A stretch of DNA of 64,000 nt from Leptidea sinapis (lineage: Eukaryota; Arthropoda; Insecta; Lepidoptera; Pieridae). The notes beneath the pieces were generated by a model that saw nothing but the letters and a program-made list of their open reading frames with translations, did not search any database and was not told the DNA's origin. The position numbers were made by a program, and so were the translations under genes. Shown piece after piece: positions 1-11,640 of the stretch. The stretch's first letter is position 1. Every line of letters begins with the position of its first letter. The stretch is from assembly GCF_905404315.1 (NCBI RefSeq), contig NC_066294.1:12115501-12179500 (forward strand), read 5' to 3'.

Positions 1-1
1 C

Positions 2-3000
2 GAGGTTCTCGAGGGTGCTGAGTACGATTTTGTGATCATTTTTCTAATCCAAGATGATCGCCGCACAAAATTATGTTGATGGCCGCCGCTCAAAATAATG
101 ATAACTAGATTATGGGTATCGTATCCGAGGTTCTCGAAGGTGCAGAGAACGATTTTGTGATCAGTTTTCAAATCCAAGATGGCCACCGCTCTAAAGTATG
201 ATAATAACATTATGGATATCGTATCCTAGTTTCTCGAGGGTGCTGAGAACGATTTTGTGATCATTTTTCAAATCCAAGATGGCCGCCGTGTAAGATTATG
301 ATCACAAAAATATGGGTTTCGTATCCAATGTTCTCGAGAGTGCACAGAACGATTTTGTGATCATTTTTGAAATCCAAGATGGCCGCCGCACAAAATTATG
401 ATTTTAGCAATATGGATATCATGTCCGAGGTTCTCGAGGGTGCAGAGAACAATTCTGTGATCATTTTTTTAATCCAAGAGGGCTGCCGCAAACAATTATG
501 TTTTCAGCAATATGGATATCGTGTCCGAGGTTCTCGAGGGTGCAGAAAACAATTTTGGGATCATTTTTATATATGAGATGGCCGCCGCTCAAAATTATGA
601 TAACGACATTATGGGTATCGTATCAGTGGTTCTCCAGGGTGCAGAGAACGATTTTGTGATCATTTTTCAAATCCAAGATGGCCGCCGCTCAAAAGTATGA
701 TAACTACATTATGGGTATCTTATCCGAGGTTCTCGAGGGTGCTGAGAACGATTTTGTGATCATTTTTCAAATACAAGATGGCCGCAGTGCAAGATTATGA
801 TCATAAAAATATGGGTATCATATCTGAGGTTCTCGAGAGTGCACAGAACGATTTTGTGAATATTTTTGAAATCCAAGATGGCCGCCGCTCAAAATTATGA
901 TAAGTAAATTATGGGTATCGTATCTAAAGTTCTCGAGGGTGCAGAGAACGATTTTGTGATCATTTTTGAAATCCAAGATGGCCGCCGCTCAAAATTAGGA
1001 TAACTACATTATGGGTATCGTATCCGAGGTTCTCGAGGGTGCTGAGTACGATTTTGTGATCATTTTTCTAATCCAAGATGATCGCCGCACAAAATTATGT
1101 TGATGGCCGCCGCTCAAAATTATGATAACGACATTATGGGTATCGTATCAGTAGTTCTCGAGGGTGCAGAGAACGATTTTGTGATCATTTTTGAAATCCA
1201 AGATGGCCGCCGCTCAAAATTAGGATAACTACATTATGGGTATCTTATCCGAGGTTCTCGAGGGTGATGAGAACGATTTTGTGATCATTTTTCAAATACA
1301 AGATGGCCGCCGTGCAAGATTATGATCATAAAAATACAGGTATCGTATCTGAGGTTCTCGAGAGTGCACAGAACGATTCTGTGATCATATTTCAAATCCA
1401 AGATGGCCGCCGCTCCAAAGTATGATAACTAGATTATGGCTATCGTATCCGAGGCTCTCGAGGGTGCAGAGAACGATTCTGTGATCATTTTTGAAATCCA
1501 AGAGGGCTGCCGCAAACAATAATGTTGTCAGCAATATGGATATCGTGTCTGAGGTTCACGAGGGTGCAGAAAATAATTTTGGGATCATTTTTAAGTCCGA
1601 GATGGCCGCCTCGCAAGATTATGATCACAAAAATATGGGTATCATATCCGAGGTTCTCGAGGGTGCAGAAAACAATTTTGGGATCATTTTTAAATCTGAG
1701 ATGGCCGCTGCTCAAAATTATGATAACGACATTATGGGTATCGTATCAGTGGTTCTCGAGGGTGCAGAGAACGATTTTGTGATCATTTTTCAAATCCAAG
1801 ATGGCCGCCGCTCAAAAGTATGATAACTAGATTATGGCTATCGTATCTTAGGTTCTCGAGGGAGCAGAGAACGATTCTGTGATCATTTTTGAAATTCAAG
1901 AGGGCTGCCGCAAACAATAATATTGTCAGCAATATGGATATCGTGTCTGAGGTTCACGAGGGTGCAGAAAATAATTTTGGGATCATTTTTAAGTCCTAGA
2001 TGGCCGCCGTGCAAGATTATGATTTTAGCAATATGGATATCATGTCCGAGGTTCTCGAGGGTGCAGAGAACAATTCTGTGATCATTTTTTTAATCCAAGA
2101 TAGACGCTGCACAAAATTATGATTTCAGCAATATAGATATCGTACTCGAGGTTTTTGAGGGTGCAGAGAACGATTTGGTGATCATTTTTCAAATCCAAGA
2201 TGGCCGCCGCACAAAATTATGATTTTAGCAATATTGATATCGTTTCCGAGGTTCTCGAGGGTGCAGAGAACGATTTTGTGATCATTTTTCAAATCGAAGA
2301 TAGCCGCCACTTTAAAGTATGATAACTACATTATGGGTATCGTATCCGAGGTTCTCGAGGGTGTTGAGAACGATTTTATGACAATTTTTCAAATCGAAGG
2401 CCGCCGCACAAAATTATGATTTCAGCAATATGGATATCGTACCCGAGGTTCTCGAGGGTGCAGAGAACGATTTGGTGATCATTTTTCAAATCCAAGAGAG
2501 CTGCCGCAAACAATTATGTTATCAGCAATATGGATATCGCGTCCGAGGTTCTCGAGGGTGCAGAAAACAATTTTGGGATCATTTTTAAATCTGAGATGGC
2601 CGCCGCTCAAAATTATGATAACGACATTATGGGTATCGTATCAGTGATTCTTCAGGGTGCAGAGAACGATTTTGTGATCATTTTTCAAATCCAAGATGGC
2701 CGCCGCTCAAAAGTATGATAACTACATTATGGGTATCTTATCCGAGGTTCTCGAAGGTGCTGAGAACGATTTTGTGATCATTTTTCAAATACAAGATGGC
2801 CGCAGTGCAAGATTATGATCATAAAAATATGGGTATCATATCTGAGGTTCTCGAGAGTGCACAGAACGATTTTGTGAATATTTTTGAAATCCAAGATGGC
2901 CGCCGCTCAAAATTATGATAAGTAAATTATGGGTATCGTATCTAAAGTTCTCGAGGGTGCAGAGAACGATTTTGTGATCATTTTTGAAATCCAAGATGGC

Positions 3001-3043
3001 CGCCGCTCAAAATTATGATAACTACATTATGGGTATCGTATCC
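2..3043 (+). repeat. 3.04-kb higher-order repeat unit, copy 1
   Basis: A unit of about 30 monomers that begins with the 125-bp marker monomer and is followed directly by a second copy at an offset of 3041-3042 bp. It opens like the 21-mer (M1-M4) and closes like it (M15-M21). In between it carries a second 125-bp monomer (1026-1150) whose end resembles a different monomer type, and a run with the tract AAATACAAGATGG. The private variant GGGTTTCGTATCCAATG (near 315) is shared only with the next copy. About ten base differences and one 1-bp indel separate the two copies by eye. Confidence 0.9.
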
Positions 3044-6000
3044 GAGGTTCTCGAGGGTGCTGAGTACGATTTTGTGATCATTTTTCTAATCCAAGATGAT
3101 CGCCGCACAAAATTATGTTGATGGCCGCCGCTCAAAATAATGATAACTAGATTATGGGTATCGTATCCGAGGTTCTCGAAGGTGCAGAGAACGATTTTGT
3201 GATCAGTTTTCAAATCCAAGATGGCCACCGCTCTAAAGTATGATAATAACATTATGGATATCGTATCCTAGTTTCTCGAGGGTGCTGAGAACGATTTTGT
3301 GATCATTTTTCAAATCCAAGATGGCCGCCGTGTAAGATTATGATCACAAAAATATGGGTTTCGTATCCAATGTTCTCGAGAGTGCACAGAACGATTTTGT
3401 GATCATTTTTGAAATCCAAGATGGCCGCCGCACAAAATTATGATTTTAGCAATATGGATATCATGTCCGAGGTTCTCGAGGGTGCAGAGAACAATTCTGT
3501 GATCATTTTTTTAATCCAAGAGGGCTGCCGCAAACAATTATGTTTTCAGCAATATGGATATCGTGTCCGAGGTTCTCGAGGGTGCAGAAAACAATTTTGG
3601 GATCATTTTTATATATGAGATGGCCGCCGCTCAAAATTATGATAACGACATTATGGGTATCGTATCAGTGGTTCTCCAGGGTGCAGAGAACGATTTTGTG
3701 ATCATTTTTCAAATCCAAGATGGCCGCCGCTCAAAAGTATGATAACTACATTATGGGTATCATATCCGAGGTTCTCGAGGGTGCTGAGAACGATTTTGTG
3801 ATCATTTTTCAAATACAAGATGGCCGCAGTGCAAGATTATGATCATAAAAATATGGGTATCATATCTGAGGTTCTCGAGAGTGCACAGAACGATTTTGTG
3901 AATATTTTTGAAATCCAAGATGGCCGCCGCTCAAAATTATGATAAGTAAATTATGGGTATCGTATCTAAAGTTCTCGAGGGTGCAGAGAACGATTTTGTG
4001 ATCATTTTTAAATCCAAGATGGCCGCCGCTCAAAATTAGGATAACTACATTATGGGTATCGTATCCGAGGTTCTCGAGGGTGCTGAGTACGATTTTGTGA
4101 TCATTTTTCTAATCCAAGATGATCGCCGCACAAAATTATGTTGATGGCCGCCGCTCAAAATTATGATAACGACATTATGGGTATCGTATCAGTAGTTCTC
4201 GAGGGTGCAGAGAACGATTTTGTGATCATTTTTGAAATCCAAGATGGCCGCCGCTCAAAATTAGGATAACTACATTATGGGTATCTTATCCGAGGTTCTC
4301 GAGGGTGATGAGAACGATTTTGTGATCATTTTTCAAATACAAGATGGCCGCCGTGCAAGATTATGATCATAAAAATACAAGTATCGTATCTGAGGTTCTC
4401 GAGAGTGCACAGAACGATTCTGTGATCATATTTCAAATCCAAGATGGCCACCGCTCCAAAGTATGATAACTAGATTATGGCTATCGTATCCGAGGCTCTC
4501 GAGGGTGCAGAGAACGATTCTGTGATCATTTTTGAAATCCAAGAGGGCTGCCGCAAACAATAATGTTGTCAGCAATATGGATATCGTGTCTGAGGTTCAC
4601 GAGGGTGCAGAAAATAATTTTGGGATCATTTTTAAGTCCGAGATGGCCGCCTCGCAAGATTATGATCACAAAAATATGGGTATCATATCCGAGGTTCTCG
4701 AGGGTGCAGAAAACAATTTTGGGATCATTTTTAAATCTGAGATGGCCGCTGCTCAAAATTATGATAACGACATTATGGGTATCGTATCAGTGGTTCTCGA
4801 GGGTGCAGAGAACGATTCTGTGATCATTTTTCAAATCCAAGATGGCCGCCGCTCAAAAGTATGATAACTAGATTATGGCTATCGTATCTTAGGTTCTCGA
4901 GGGAGCAGAGAACGATTCTGTGATCATTTTTGAAATTCAAGAGGGCTGCCGCAAACAAAAATATTGTCAGCAATATGGATATCGTGTCTGAGGTTCACGA
5001 GGGTGCAGAAAATAATTTTGGGATCATTTTTAAGTCCTAGATGGCCGCCGTGCAAGATTATGATTTTAGCAATATGGATATCATGTCCGAGGTTCTCGAG
5101 GGTGCAGAGAACAATTCTGTGATCATTTTTTTAATCCAAGATAGACGCTGCACAAAATTATGATTTCAGCAATATAGATATCGTACTCGAGGTTTTTGAG
5201 GGTGCAGAGAACGATTTGGTGATCATTTTTCAAATCCAAGATGGCCGCCGCACAAAATTATGATTTTAGCAATATTGATATCGTTTCCGAGGTTCTCGAG
5301 GGTGCAGAGAACGATTTTGTGATCATTTTTCAAATCGAAGATAGCCGCCACTTTAAAGTATAATAACTACATTATGGGTATCGTATCCGAGGTTCTCGAG
5401 GGTGTTGAGAACGATTTTATGACAATTTTTCAAATCGAAGGCCGCCGCACAAAATTATGATTTCAGCAATATGGATATCGTACCCGAGGTTCTCGAGGGT
5501 GCAGAGAACGATTTGGTGATCATTTTTCAAATCCAAGAGAGCTGCCGCAAACAATTATGTTATCAGCAATATGGATATCGCGTCCGAGGTTCTCGAGGGT
5601 GCAGAAAACAATTTTGGGATCATTTTTAAATCTGAGATGGCCGCCGCTCAAAATTATGATAACGACATTATGGGTATCGTATCAGTGATTCTCCAGGGTG
5701 CAGAGAACGATTTTGTGATCATTTTTCAAATCCAAGATGGCCGCCGCTCAAAAGTATGATAACTACATTATGGGTATCTCATCCGAGGTTCTCGAAGGTG
5801 CTGAGAACGATTTTGTGATCATTTTTCAAATACAAGATGGCCGCAGTGCAAGATTATGATCATAAAAATATGGGTATCATATCTGAGGTTCTCGAGAGTG
5901 CACAGAACGATTTTGTGAATATTTTTGAAATCCAAGATGGCCGCCGCTCAAAATTATGATAAGTAAATTATGGGTATCGTATCTAAAGTTCTCGAGGGTG

Positions 6001-6084
6001 CAGAGAACGATTTTGTGATCATTTTTGAAATCCAAGATGGCCGCCGCTCAAAATTAGGATAACTACATTATGGGTATCGTATCC
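3044..6084 (+). repeat. 3.04-kb higher-order repeat unit, copy 2
   Basis: Second copy of the preceding unit, monomer for monomer, including the private GGGTTTCGTATCC variant near 3356 and the second 125-bp monomer at 4067-4191. It is 1 bp shorter because of a single-base deletion near 3999 (TTTTTAAATCC where copy 1 has TTTTTGAAATCC). After 6085 the array switches to the 21-mer, so the unit occurs as a dimer here. The window start may truncate further copies to the left. Confidence 0.9.
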
Positions 6085-6135
6085 GAGGTTCTCGAGGGTG
6101 CTGAGTACGATTTTGTGATCATTTTTCTAATCCAA

Positions 6136-6185
6136 GATGATCGCCGCACAAAATTATGTTGATGGCCGCCGCTCAAAATAATGAT
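6136..6185 (+). repeat. 25-bp internal duplication defining the 125-bp M1 monomer
   Basis: Two adjacent 25-bp segments, 6136-6160 starting GATGATCGCCGCAC and 6161-6185 starting GATGGCCGCCGCTC, align with five differences. They lengthen this monomer from 100 to 125 bp. The same 125-bp monomer starts at 2, 3044, 6085, 8203, 10321, 11641, 17245, 18568, 19891, 22010, 27317, 29435, 31553, 38554, 45661, 47779, 49897, 52015, 57322, 59440 and 61558. A variant with a different right end occurs at 1026 and 4067. The five differences between the halves mean the duplication is older than the HOR amplification. Confidence 0.93.
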
Positions 6186-7256
6186 AACTAGATTATGGGT
6201 ATCGTATCCGAGGTTCTCGAAGGTGCAGAGAACGATTTTGTGATCAGTTTTCAAATCCAAGATGGCCACCGCTCTAAAGTATGATAATAACATTATGGAT
6301 ATCGTATCCTAGTTTCTCGAGGGTGCTGAGAACGATTTTGTGATCATTTTTCAAATCCAAGATGGCCGCCGTGTAAGATTATGATCACAAAAATATGGGT
6401 ATCGTATCCAATGTTCTCGAGAGTGCACAGAACGATTTTGTGATCATTTTTGAAATCCAAGATGGCCGCCGCACAAAATTATGATTTTAGCAATATGGAT
6501 ATCGTGTCCGAGGTTCTCGAGGGTGCAGAGAACAATTCTGTGATCATTTTTGAAATCCAAGAGCGCTGTCGCAATCAATTATGTTTTCAGCAATATGGAT
6601 ATCATGTCCGAGGTTCTCGAGGGTGCAGAAAACAATTTTGGGATCATTTTTAAATCTGAGATGGCCGCCGCTCAAAATTATGATAACGACATTATGGGTA
6701 TCGTATCAGTGGTTCTCGAGGGTGCAGAGAACGATTCTGTGATCATTTTTCAAATCCAAGATGGCCGCCGCTCAAAAGTATGATAACTAGATTATGGCTA
6801 TCGTATCTTAGGTTCTCGAGGGTGCAGAGAACGATTCTGTGATCATTTTTGAAATCCAAGAGAGCTGCCGCAAACAATAATGTTGTCAGCAATATGGATA
6901 TCGTGTCTGAGGTTCACGAGGGTGCAGAAAATAATTTTGGGATCATTTTTAAGCCCGAGATGGCCGCCTCGCAAGATTATGATCACAAAAATATGGGTAT
7001 CATATCCGAGGTTCTCGAGAGTGCACAGAACGATTTTTTTATCATATTTGAAATCCAAGGTGGCCGCCGCTCAAAATTATGATAACTTGATTATCGGTAT
7101 CGTATCCTAGGTTCTCGAGGGTGCAGAGAGCGATTTTGTAATAAGTTTTCAAATCCAAAAAGGCCGCCGCTCAAAAGAATGATAACTACATTATGGGTAT
7201 CGTATCCGAGGTTCTCGAGGGTGAAGAGAACGATTTTGTGATCATTTTTGAAATCC

Positions 7257-7268
7257 AAGATGGCCGCC
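7257..7268 (+). other. Conserved AAGATGGCCGCC block (example copy), YY1-like
   Basis: The segment AAGATGGCCGCC, or a close variant, occurs in most of the monomers. Its reverse complement contains GCCATCTTG, which matches the core and 3' side of the known YY1 binding consensus (GCCGCCATCTTG), but with G in place of C just before the GCCAT core. The ATG also sits in a strong Kozak context (A at -3, G at +4). Some HOR positions lose it: AAGCTGG in the mosaic blocks, AAGAGGGCTGCC or AAGAGAGCTGCC in M5, M8 and M16 types. Protein binding is a hypothesis. Confidence 0.35.
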
Positions 7269-7310
7269 GCACAAAATTATGATTTCAGCAATATGGATAT
7301 CGTACCCGAG

Positions 7311-7331
7311 GTTCTCGAGGGTGCAGAGAAC
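7311..7331. other. Conserved dyad GTTCTC-N9-GAGAAC (example copy)
   Basis: In the standard monomer start, GTTCTC (7311-7316) and GAGAAC (7326-7331) are perfect reverse complements separated by 9 bases, giving a 6-bp potential stem or a symmetric protein site. CTCGAG and TGATCA, both palindromes, lie in and just after it. The dyad is intact in the many monomers reading GTGCAGAGAAC. It is reduced in GTGCACAGAAC and GTGCAGAAAAC types and broken in GTTCACGAGG types, so it varies by HOR position. Confidence 0.5.
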
Positions 7332-8202
7332 GATTTTGTGATCATTTTCAAATTTAAGATGGCCGCCGCACAAAATTATGATTTTAGCAATATGGATATC
7401 GTGTCCGAGGTTCTCAAGGGTGCAGAGAACGATTTTGTGATCATTTTTCAAATCGAAGATAGCCGCCACTTTAAAGTATGATAACTACATTATGGGTATC
7501 GTATCCGAGGTTCTCGAGGGTGTTGAGAACGATTTTATGACAATTTTTCAAATCGAAGGCCGCCGCACAAAATTATGATTTCAGCAATATGGATATCGTA
7601 CCCGAGGTTCTCGAGGGTGCAGAGAACGATTTGGTGATCATTTTTCAAATCCAAGAGAGCTGCCGCAAACAATTATGTTATCAGCAATATGGATATCGCG
7701 TCCGAGGTTCTCGAGGGTGCAGAAAACAATTTTGGGATCATTTTTAAATCTGAGATGGCCGCCGCTCAAAATTATGATAACGACATTATGGGTATCGTAT
7801 CAGTGATTCTCCAGGGTGCAGAGAACGATTTTGTGATCATTTTTCAAATCCAAGATGGCCGCCGCTCAAAAGTATGATAACTACATTATGGGTATCTTAT
7901 CCGAGGTTCTCGAGGGTGCTGAGAACGATTTTGTGATCATTTTTCAAATACAAGATGGCCGCAGTGCAAGATTATGATCATAAAAATATGGGTATCATAT
8001 CTGAGGTTCTCGAGAGTGCACAGAACGATTTTGTGAATATTTTTGAAATCCAAGATGGTCGCCGCTCAAAATTATGATAAGTTAATTATGGGTATCGTAT
8101 CTAAAGTTCTCGAGGGTGCAGAGAACGATTTTGTGATCATTTTTGAAATCCAAGATGGCCGCCGCTCAAAATTAGGATAACTACATTATGGGTATCGTAT
8201 CC

Positions 8203-10320
8203 GAGGTTCTCGAGGGTGCTGAGTACGATTTTGTGATCATTTTTCTAATCCAAGATGATCGCCGCACAAAATTATGTTGATGGCCGCCGCTCAAAATAAT
8301 GATAACTAGATTATGGGTATCGTATCCGAGGTTCTCGAAGGTGCAGAGAACGATTTTGTGATCAGTTTTCAAATCCAAGATGGCCACCGCTCTAAAGTAT
8401 GATAATAACATTATGGGTATCGTATCCTAGTTTCTCGAGGGTGCTGAGAACGATTTTGTGATCATTTTTCAAATCCAAGATGGCCGCCGTGTAAGATTAT
8501 GATCACAAAAATATGGGTATCGTATCCAATGTTCTCGAGAGTGCACAGAACGATTTTGTGATCATTTTTGAAATCCAAGATGGCCGCCGCACAAAATTAT
8601 GATTTTAGCAATATGGATATCGTGTCCGAGGTACTCGAGGGTGCAGAGAACAATTCTGTGATCATTTTTGAAATCCAAGAGCGCTGTCGCAATCAATTAT
8701 GTTTTCAGCAATATGGATATCATGTCCGAGGTTCTCGAGGGTGCAGAAAACAATTTTGGGATCATTTTTAAATCTGAGATGGCCGCCGCTCAAAATTATG
8801 ATAACGACATTATGGGTATCGTATCAGTGGTTCTCGAGGGTGCAGAGAACGATTCTGTGATCATTTTTCAAATCCAAGATGGCCGCCGCTCAAAAGTATG
8901 ATAACTAGATTATGGCTATCGTATCTTAGGTTCTCGAGGGTGCAGAGAACGATTCTGTGATCATTTTTGAAATCCAAGAGAGCTGCCGCAAACAATAATG
9001 TTGTCAGCAATATGGATATCGTGTCTGAGGTTCACGAGGGTGCAGAAAATAATTTTGGGATCATTTTTAAGCCCGAGATGGCCGCCTCGCAAGATTATGA
9101 TCACAAAAATATGGGTATCATATCCGAGGTTCTCGAGAGTGCACAGAACGATTTTTTTATCATATTTGAAATCCAAGGTGGCCGCCGCTCAAAATTATGA
9201 TAACTTGATTATCGGTATCGTATCCTAGGTTCTCGAGGGTGCAGAGAGCGATTTTGTTATAAGTTTTCAAATCCAAAAAGGCCGCCGCTCAAAAGAATGA
9301 TAACTACATTATGGGTATCGTATCCGAGGTTCTCGAGGGTGCAGAGAACGATTTTGTGATCATTTTTGAAATCCAAGATGGCCGCCGCACAAAATTATGA
9401 TTTCAGCAATATGGATATCGTACCCGAGGTTCTCGAGGGTGCAGAGAACGATTTTGTGATCATTTTCAAATCCAAGATGGCCGCCGCACAAAATTATGAT
9501 TTTAGCAATATGGATATCGTGTCCGAGGTTCTCGAGGGTGCAGAGAACGATTTTGTGATCATTTTTCAAATCGAAGATAGCCGCCACTTTAAAGTATGAT
9601 AACTACATTATGGGTATCGTATCCGAGGTTCTCGAGGGTGTTGAGAACGATTTTATGACAATTTTTCAAATCGAAGGCCGCCGCACAAAATTATGATTTC
9701 AGCAATATGGATATCGTACCCGAGGTTCTCGAGGGTGCAGAGAACGATTTGGTGATCATTTTTCAAATCCAAGAGAGCTGCCGCAAACAATTATGTTATC
9801 AGCAATATGGATATCGCGTCCGAGGTTCTCGAGGGTGCAGAAAACAATTTTGGGATCATTTTTAAATCTGAGATGGCCGCCGCTCAAAATTATGATAACG
9901 ACATTATGGGTATCGTATCAGTGATTCTCCAGGGTGCAGAGAACGATTTTGTGATCATTTTTCAAATCCAAGATGGCCGCCGCTCAAAAGTATGATAACT
10001 ACATTATGGGTATCTTATCCGAGGTTCTCGAGGGTGCTGAGAACGATTTTGTGATCATTTTTCAAATACAAGATGGCCGCAGTGCAAGATTATGATCATA
10101 AAAATATGGGTATCATATCTAAGGTTCTCGAGAGTGCACAGAACGATTTTGTGAATATTTTTGAAATCCAAGATGGCCGCCGCTCAAAATTATGATAAGT
10201 TAATTATGGGTATCGTATCTAAAGTTCTCGAGGGTGCAGAGAACGATTTTGTGATCATTTTTGAAATCCAAGATGGCCGCCGCTCAAAATTAGGATAACT
10301 ACATTATGGGTATCGTATCC
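8203..10320 (+). repeat. 2118-bp 21-mer higher-order repeat, copy
   Basis: Exact-length tandem copy of the preceding 21-mer, with the same monomer order and the same short monomers. Small differences include GGTACTCGAGGG near 8632 and GGTTTTGTTATAAG-type changes in M11 near 9255. M20 in both this and the preceding copy carries GATAAGTTAATTATG, where most other copies have GATAAGTAAATTATG. The shared change supports this pair having arisen from each other by a recent duplication. Confidence 0.95.
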
Positions 10321-11640
10321 GAGGTTCTCGAGGGTGCTGAGTACGATTTTGTGATCATTTTTCTAATCCAAGATGATCGCCGCACAAAATTATGTTGATG
10401 GCCGCCGCTCAAAATAATGATAACTAGATTATGGGTATCGTATCCGAGGTTCTCGAAGGTGCAGAGAACGATTTTGTGATCAGTTTTCAAATCCAAGATG
10501 GCCACCGCTCTAAAGTATGGTAATAACATTATGGATATCGTATCCTAGTTTCTCGAGGGTGCTGAGAACGATTTTGTGATCATTTTTCAAATCCAAGATG
10601 GCCGCCGTGTAAGATTATGATCACAAAAATATGGGTATCGTATCCAATGTTCTCGAGAGTGCACAGAACGATTTTGTGATCATTTTTGAAATCCAAGATG
10701 GCCGCCGCACAAAATTATGATTTTAGCAATATGGATATCATGTCCGAGGTTCTCGAGGGTGCAGAGAACAATTCTGTGATCATTTTTTTAATCCAAGAGG
10801 GCTGCCGCAAACAATTATGTTTTCAGCAATATGGATATCGTGTCCGAGGTTCTCGAGGGTGCAGAAAACAATTTTGGGATCATTTTTATATATGAGATGG
10901 CCGCCGCTCAAAATTATGATAACGACATTATGGGTATCGTATCCGAGGTTCTCGAGGGTGTTGAGAACGATTTTATGACAATTTTTCAAATCGAAGGCCG
11001 CCGCACAAAATTATGATTTCAGCAATATGGATATCGTACCCGAGGTTCTCGAGGGTGCAGAGAACGATTTGGTGATCATTTTTCAAATCCAAGAGAGCTG
11101 CCGCAAACAATTATGTTATCAGCAATATGGATATCGCGTCCGAGGTTCTCGAGGGTGCAGAAAACAATTTTGGGATCATTTTTAAATCTGAGATGGCCGC
11201 CGCTCAAAATTATGATAACGACATTATGGGTATCGTATCAGTGGTTCTCCAGGGTGCAGAGAACGATTTTGTGATCATTTTTCAAATCCAAGATGGCCGA
11301 CGCTCAAAAGTATGATAACTACATTATGGGTATCTTATCCGAGGTTCTCGAGGGTGCTGAGAACGATTTTGTGATCATTTTTCAAATACAAGATGGCCGC
11401 AGTGCAAGATTATGATCATAAAAATATGGGTATCATATCTGAGGTTCTCGAGAGTGCACAGAACGATTTTGTGAATATTTTTGAAATCCAAGATGGCCGC
11501 CGCTCAAAATTATGATAAGTAAATTATGGGTATCGTATCTAAAGTTCTCGAGGGTGCAGAGAACGATTTTGTGATCATTTTTGAAATCCAAGATGGCCGC
11601 CGCTCAAAATTAGGATAACTACATTATGGGTATCGTATCC
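10321..11640 (+). repeat. 1320-bp 13-mer higher-order repeat, type I (M7-M14 missing)
   Basis: Thirteen monomers: M1-M4, an M5 variant (ATTTTTTTAATCCAAGAGGG), an M6 variant (TTTTTATATATGAGATGG), then M15-M21. The missing stretch M7-M14 of the reference 21-mer measures 798 bp, and 2118 minus 798 is exactly 1320. The junction monomer, 10846-10944, starts as the M6 variant but ends GGTATCGTATCCGAGG like M14 instead of GTATCAGTGG. It is therefore a hybrid with the breakpoint inside its right half. Confidence 0.92.
10846..10944 (+). repeat. Hybrid junction monomer of the type I 13-mer
   Basis: The left part has GCAGAAAACAATTTTGGGAT and TTTTTATATATGAG, as in the M6 position of related units. The right end, GTATCCGAGGTTC, leads directly into M15 (GTGTTGAGAAC). 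In the 21-mer that right end belongs to M14. The same hybrid appears at the equivalent place near 12166, 22535, 31978, 52540 and 61983, so one deletion event has been propagated to several blocks. Confidence 0.85.

Larger units (their letters stand above)
6085..8202 (+). repeat. 2118-bp 21-mer higher-order repeat (reference copy M1-M21)
   Basis: Reference unit for this window. I counted 21 monomers with starts 6085 (M1, 125 bp), 6210, 6310, 6410, 6510, 6610 (M6, 99), 6709, 6809, 6909 (M9, 99), 7008, 7108, 7208, 7308 (M13, 99), 7407, 7507 (M15, 97), 7604, 7704 (M17, 99), 7803, 7903, 8003 and 8103 (M21). All others are 100 bp, and the total is exactly 2118. Diagnostic marks: M3 starts TAGTTTCTCG; M4 starts AATGTTCTCG; M9 has GAGGTTCACGAGG; M10 has GATTTTTTTATCATATTTG; M15 has GTGTTGAGAAC and a 3-bp gap before GGCCGCC; M18 has GTGATTCTCCAGG; M21 starts AAAGTTCTCG and has AATTAGGATAAC. 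Confidence 0.95.

Noticed and set aside
1491..1823. Open reading frame of 110 codons on the plus strand, recurring at 4532, 14298, 25064, 42510, 44105 and 55069
   Set aside because: It spans three to four satellite monomers, exists only because stops happen to be absent in these monomer types, and has no domain, conserved start context beyond the repeat, or different base composition. The same DNA is open in other frames as well.
6063..6293. Minus-strand frames of 69-95 codons throughout the window
   Set aside because: They are antisense readings of the same monomers with no independent support.
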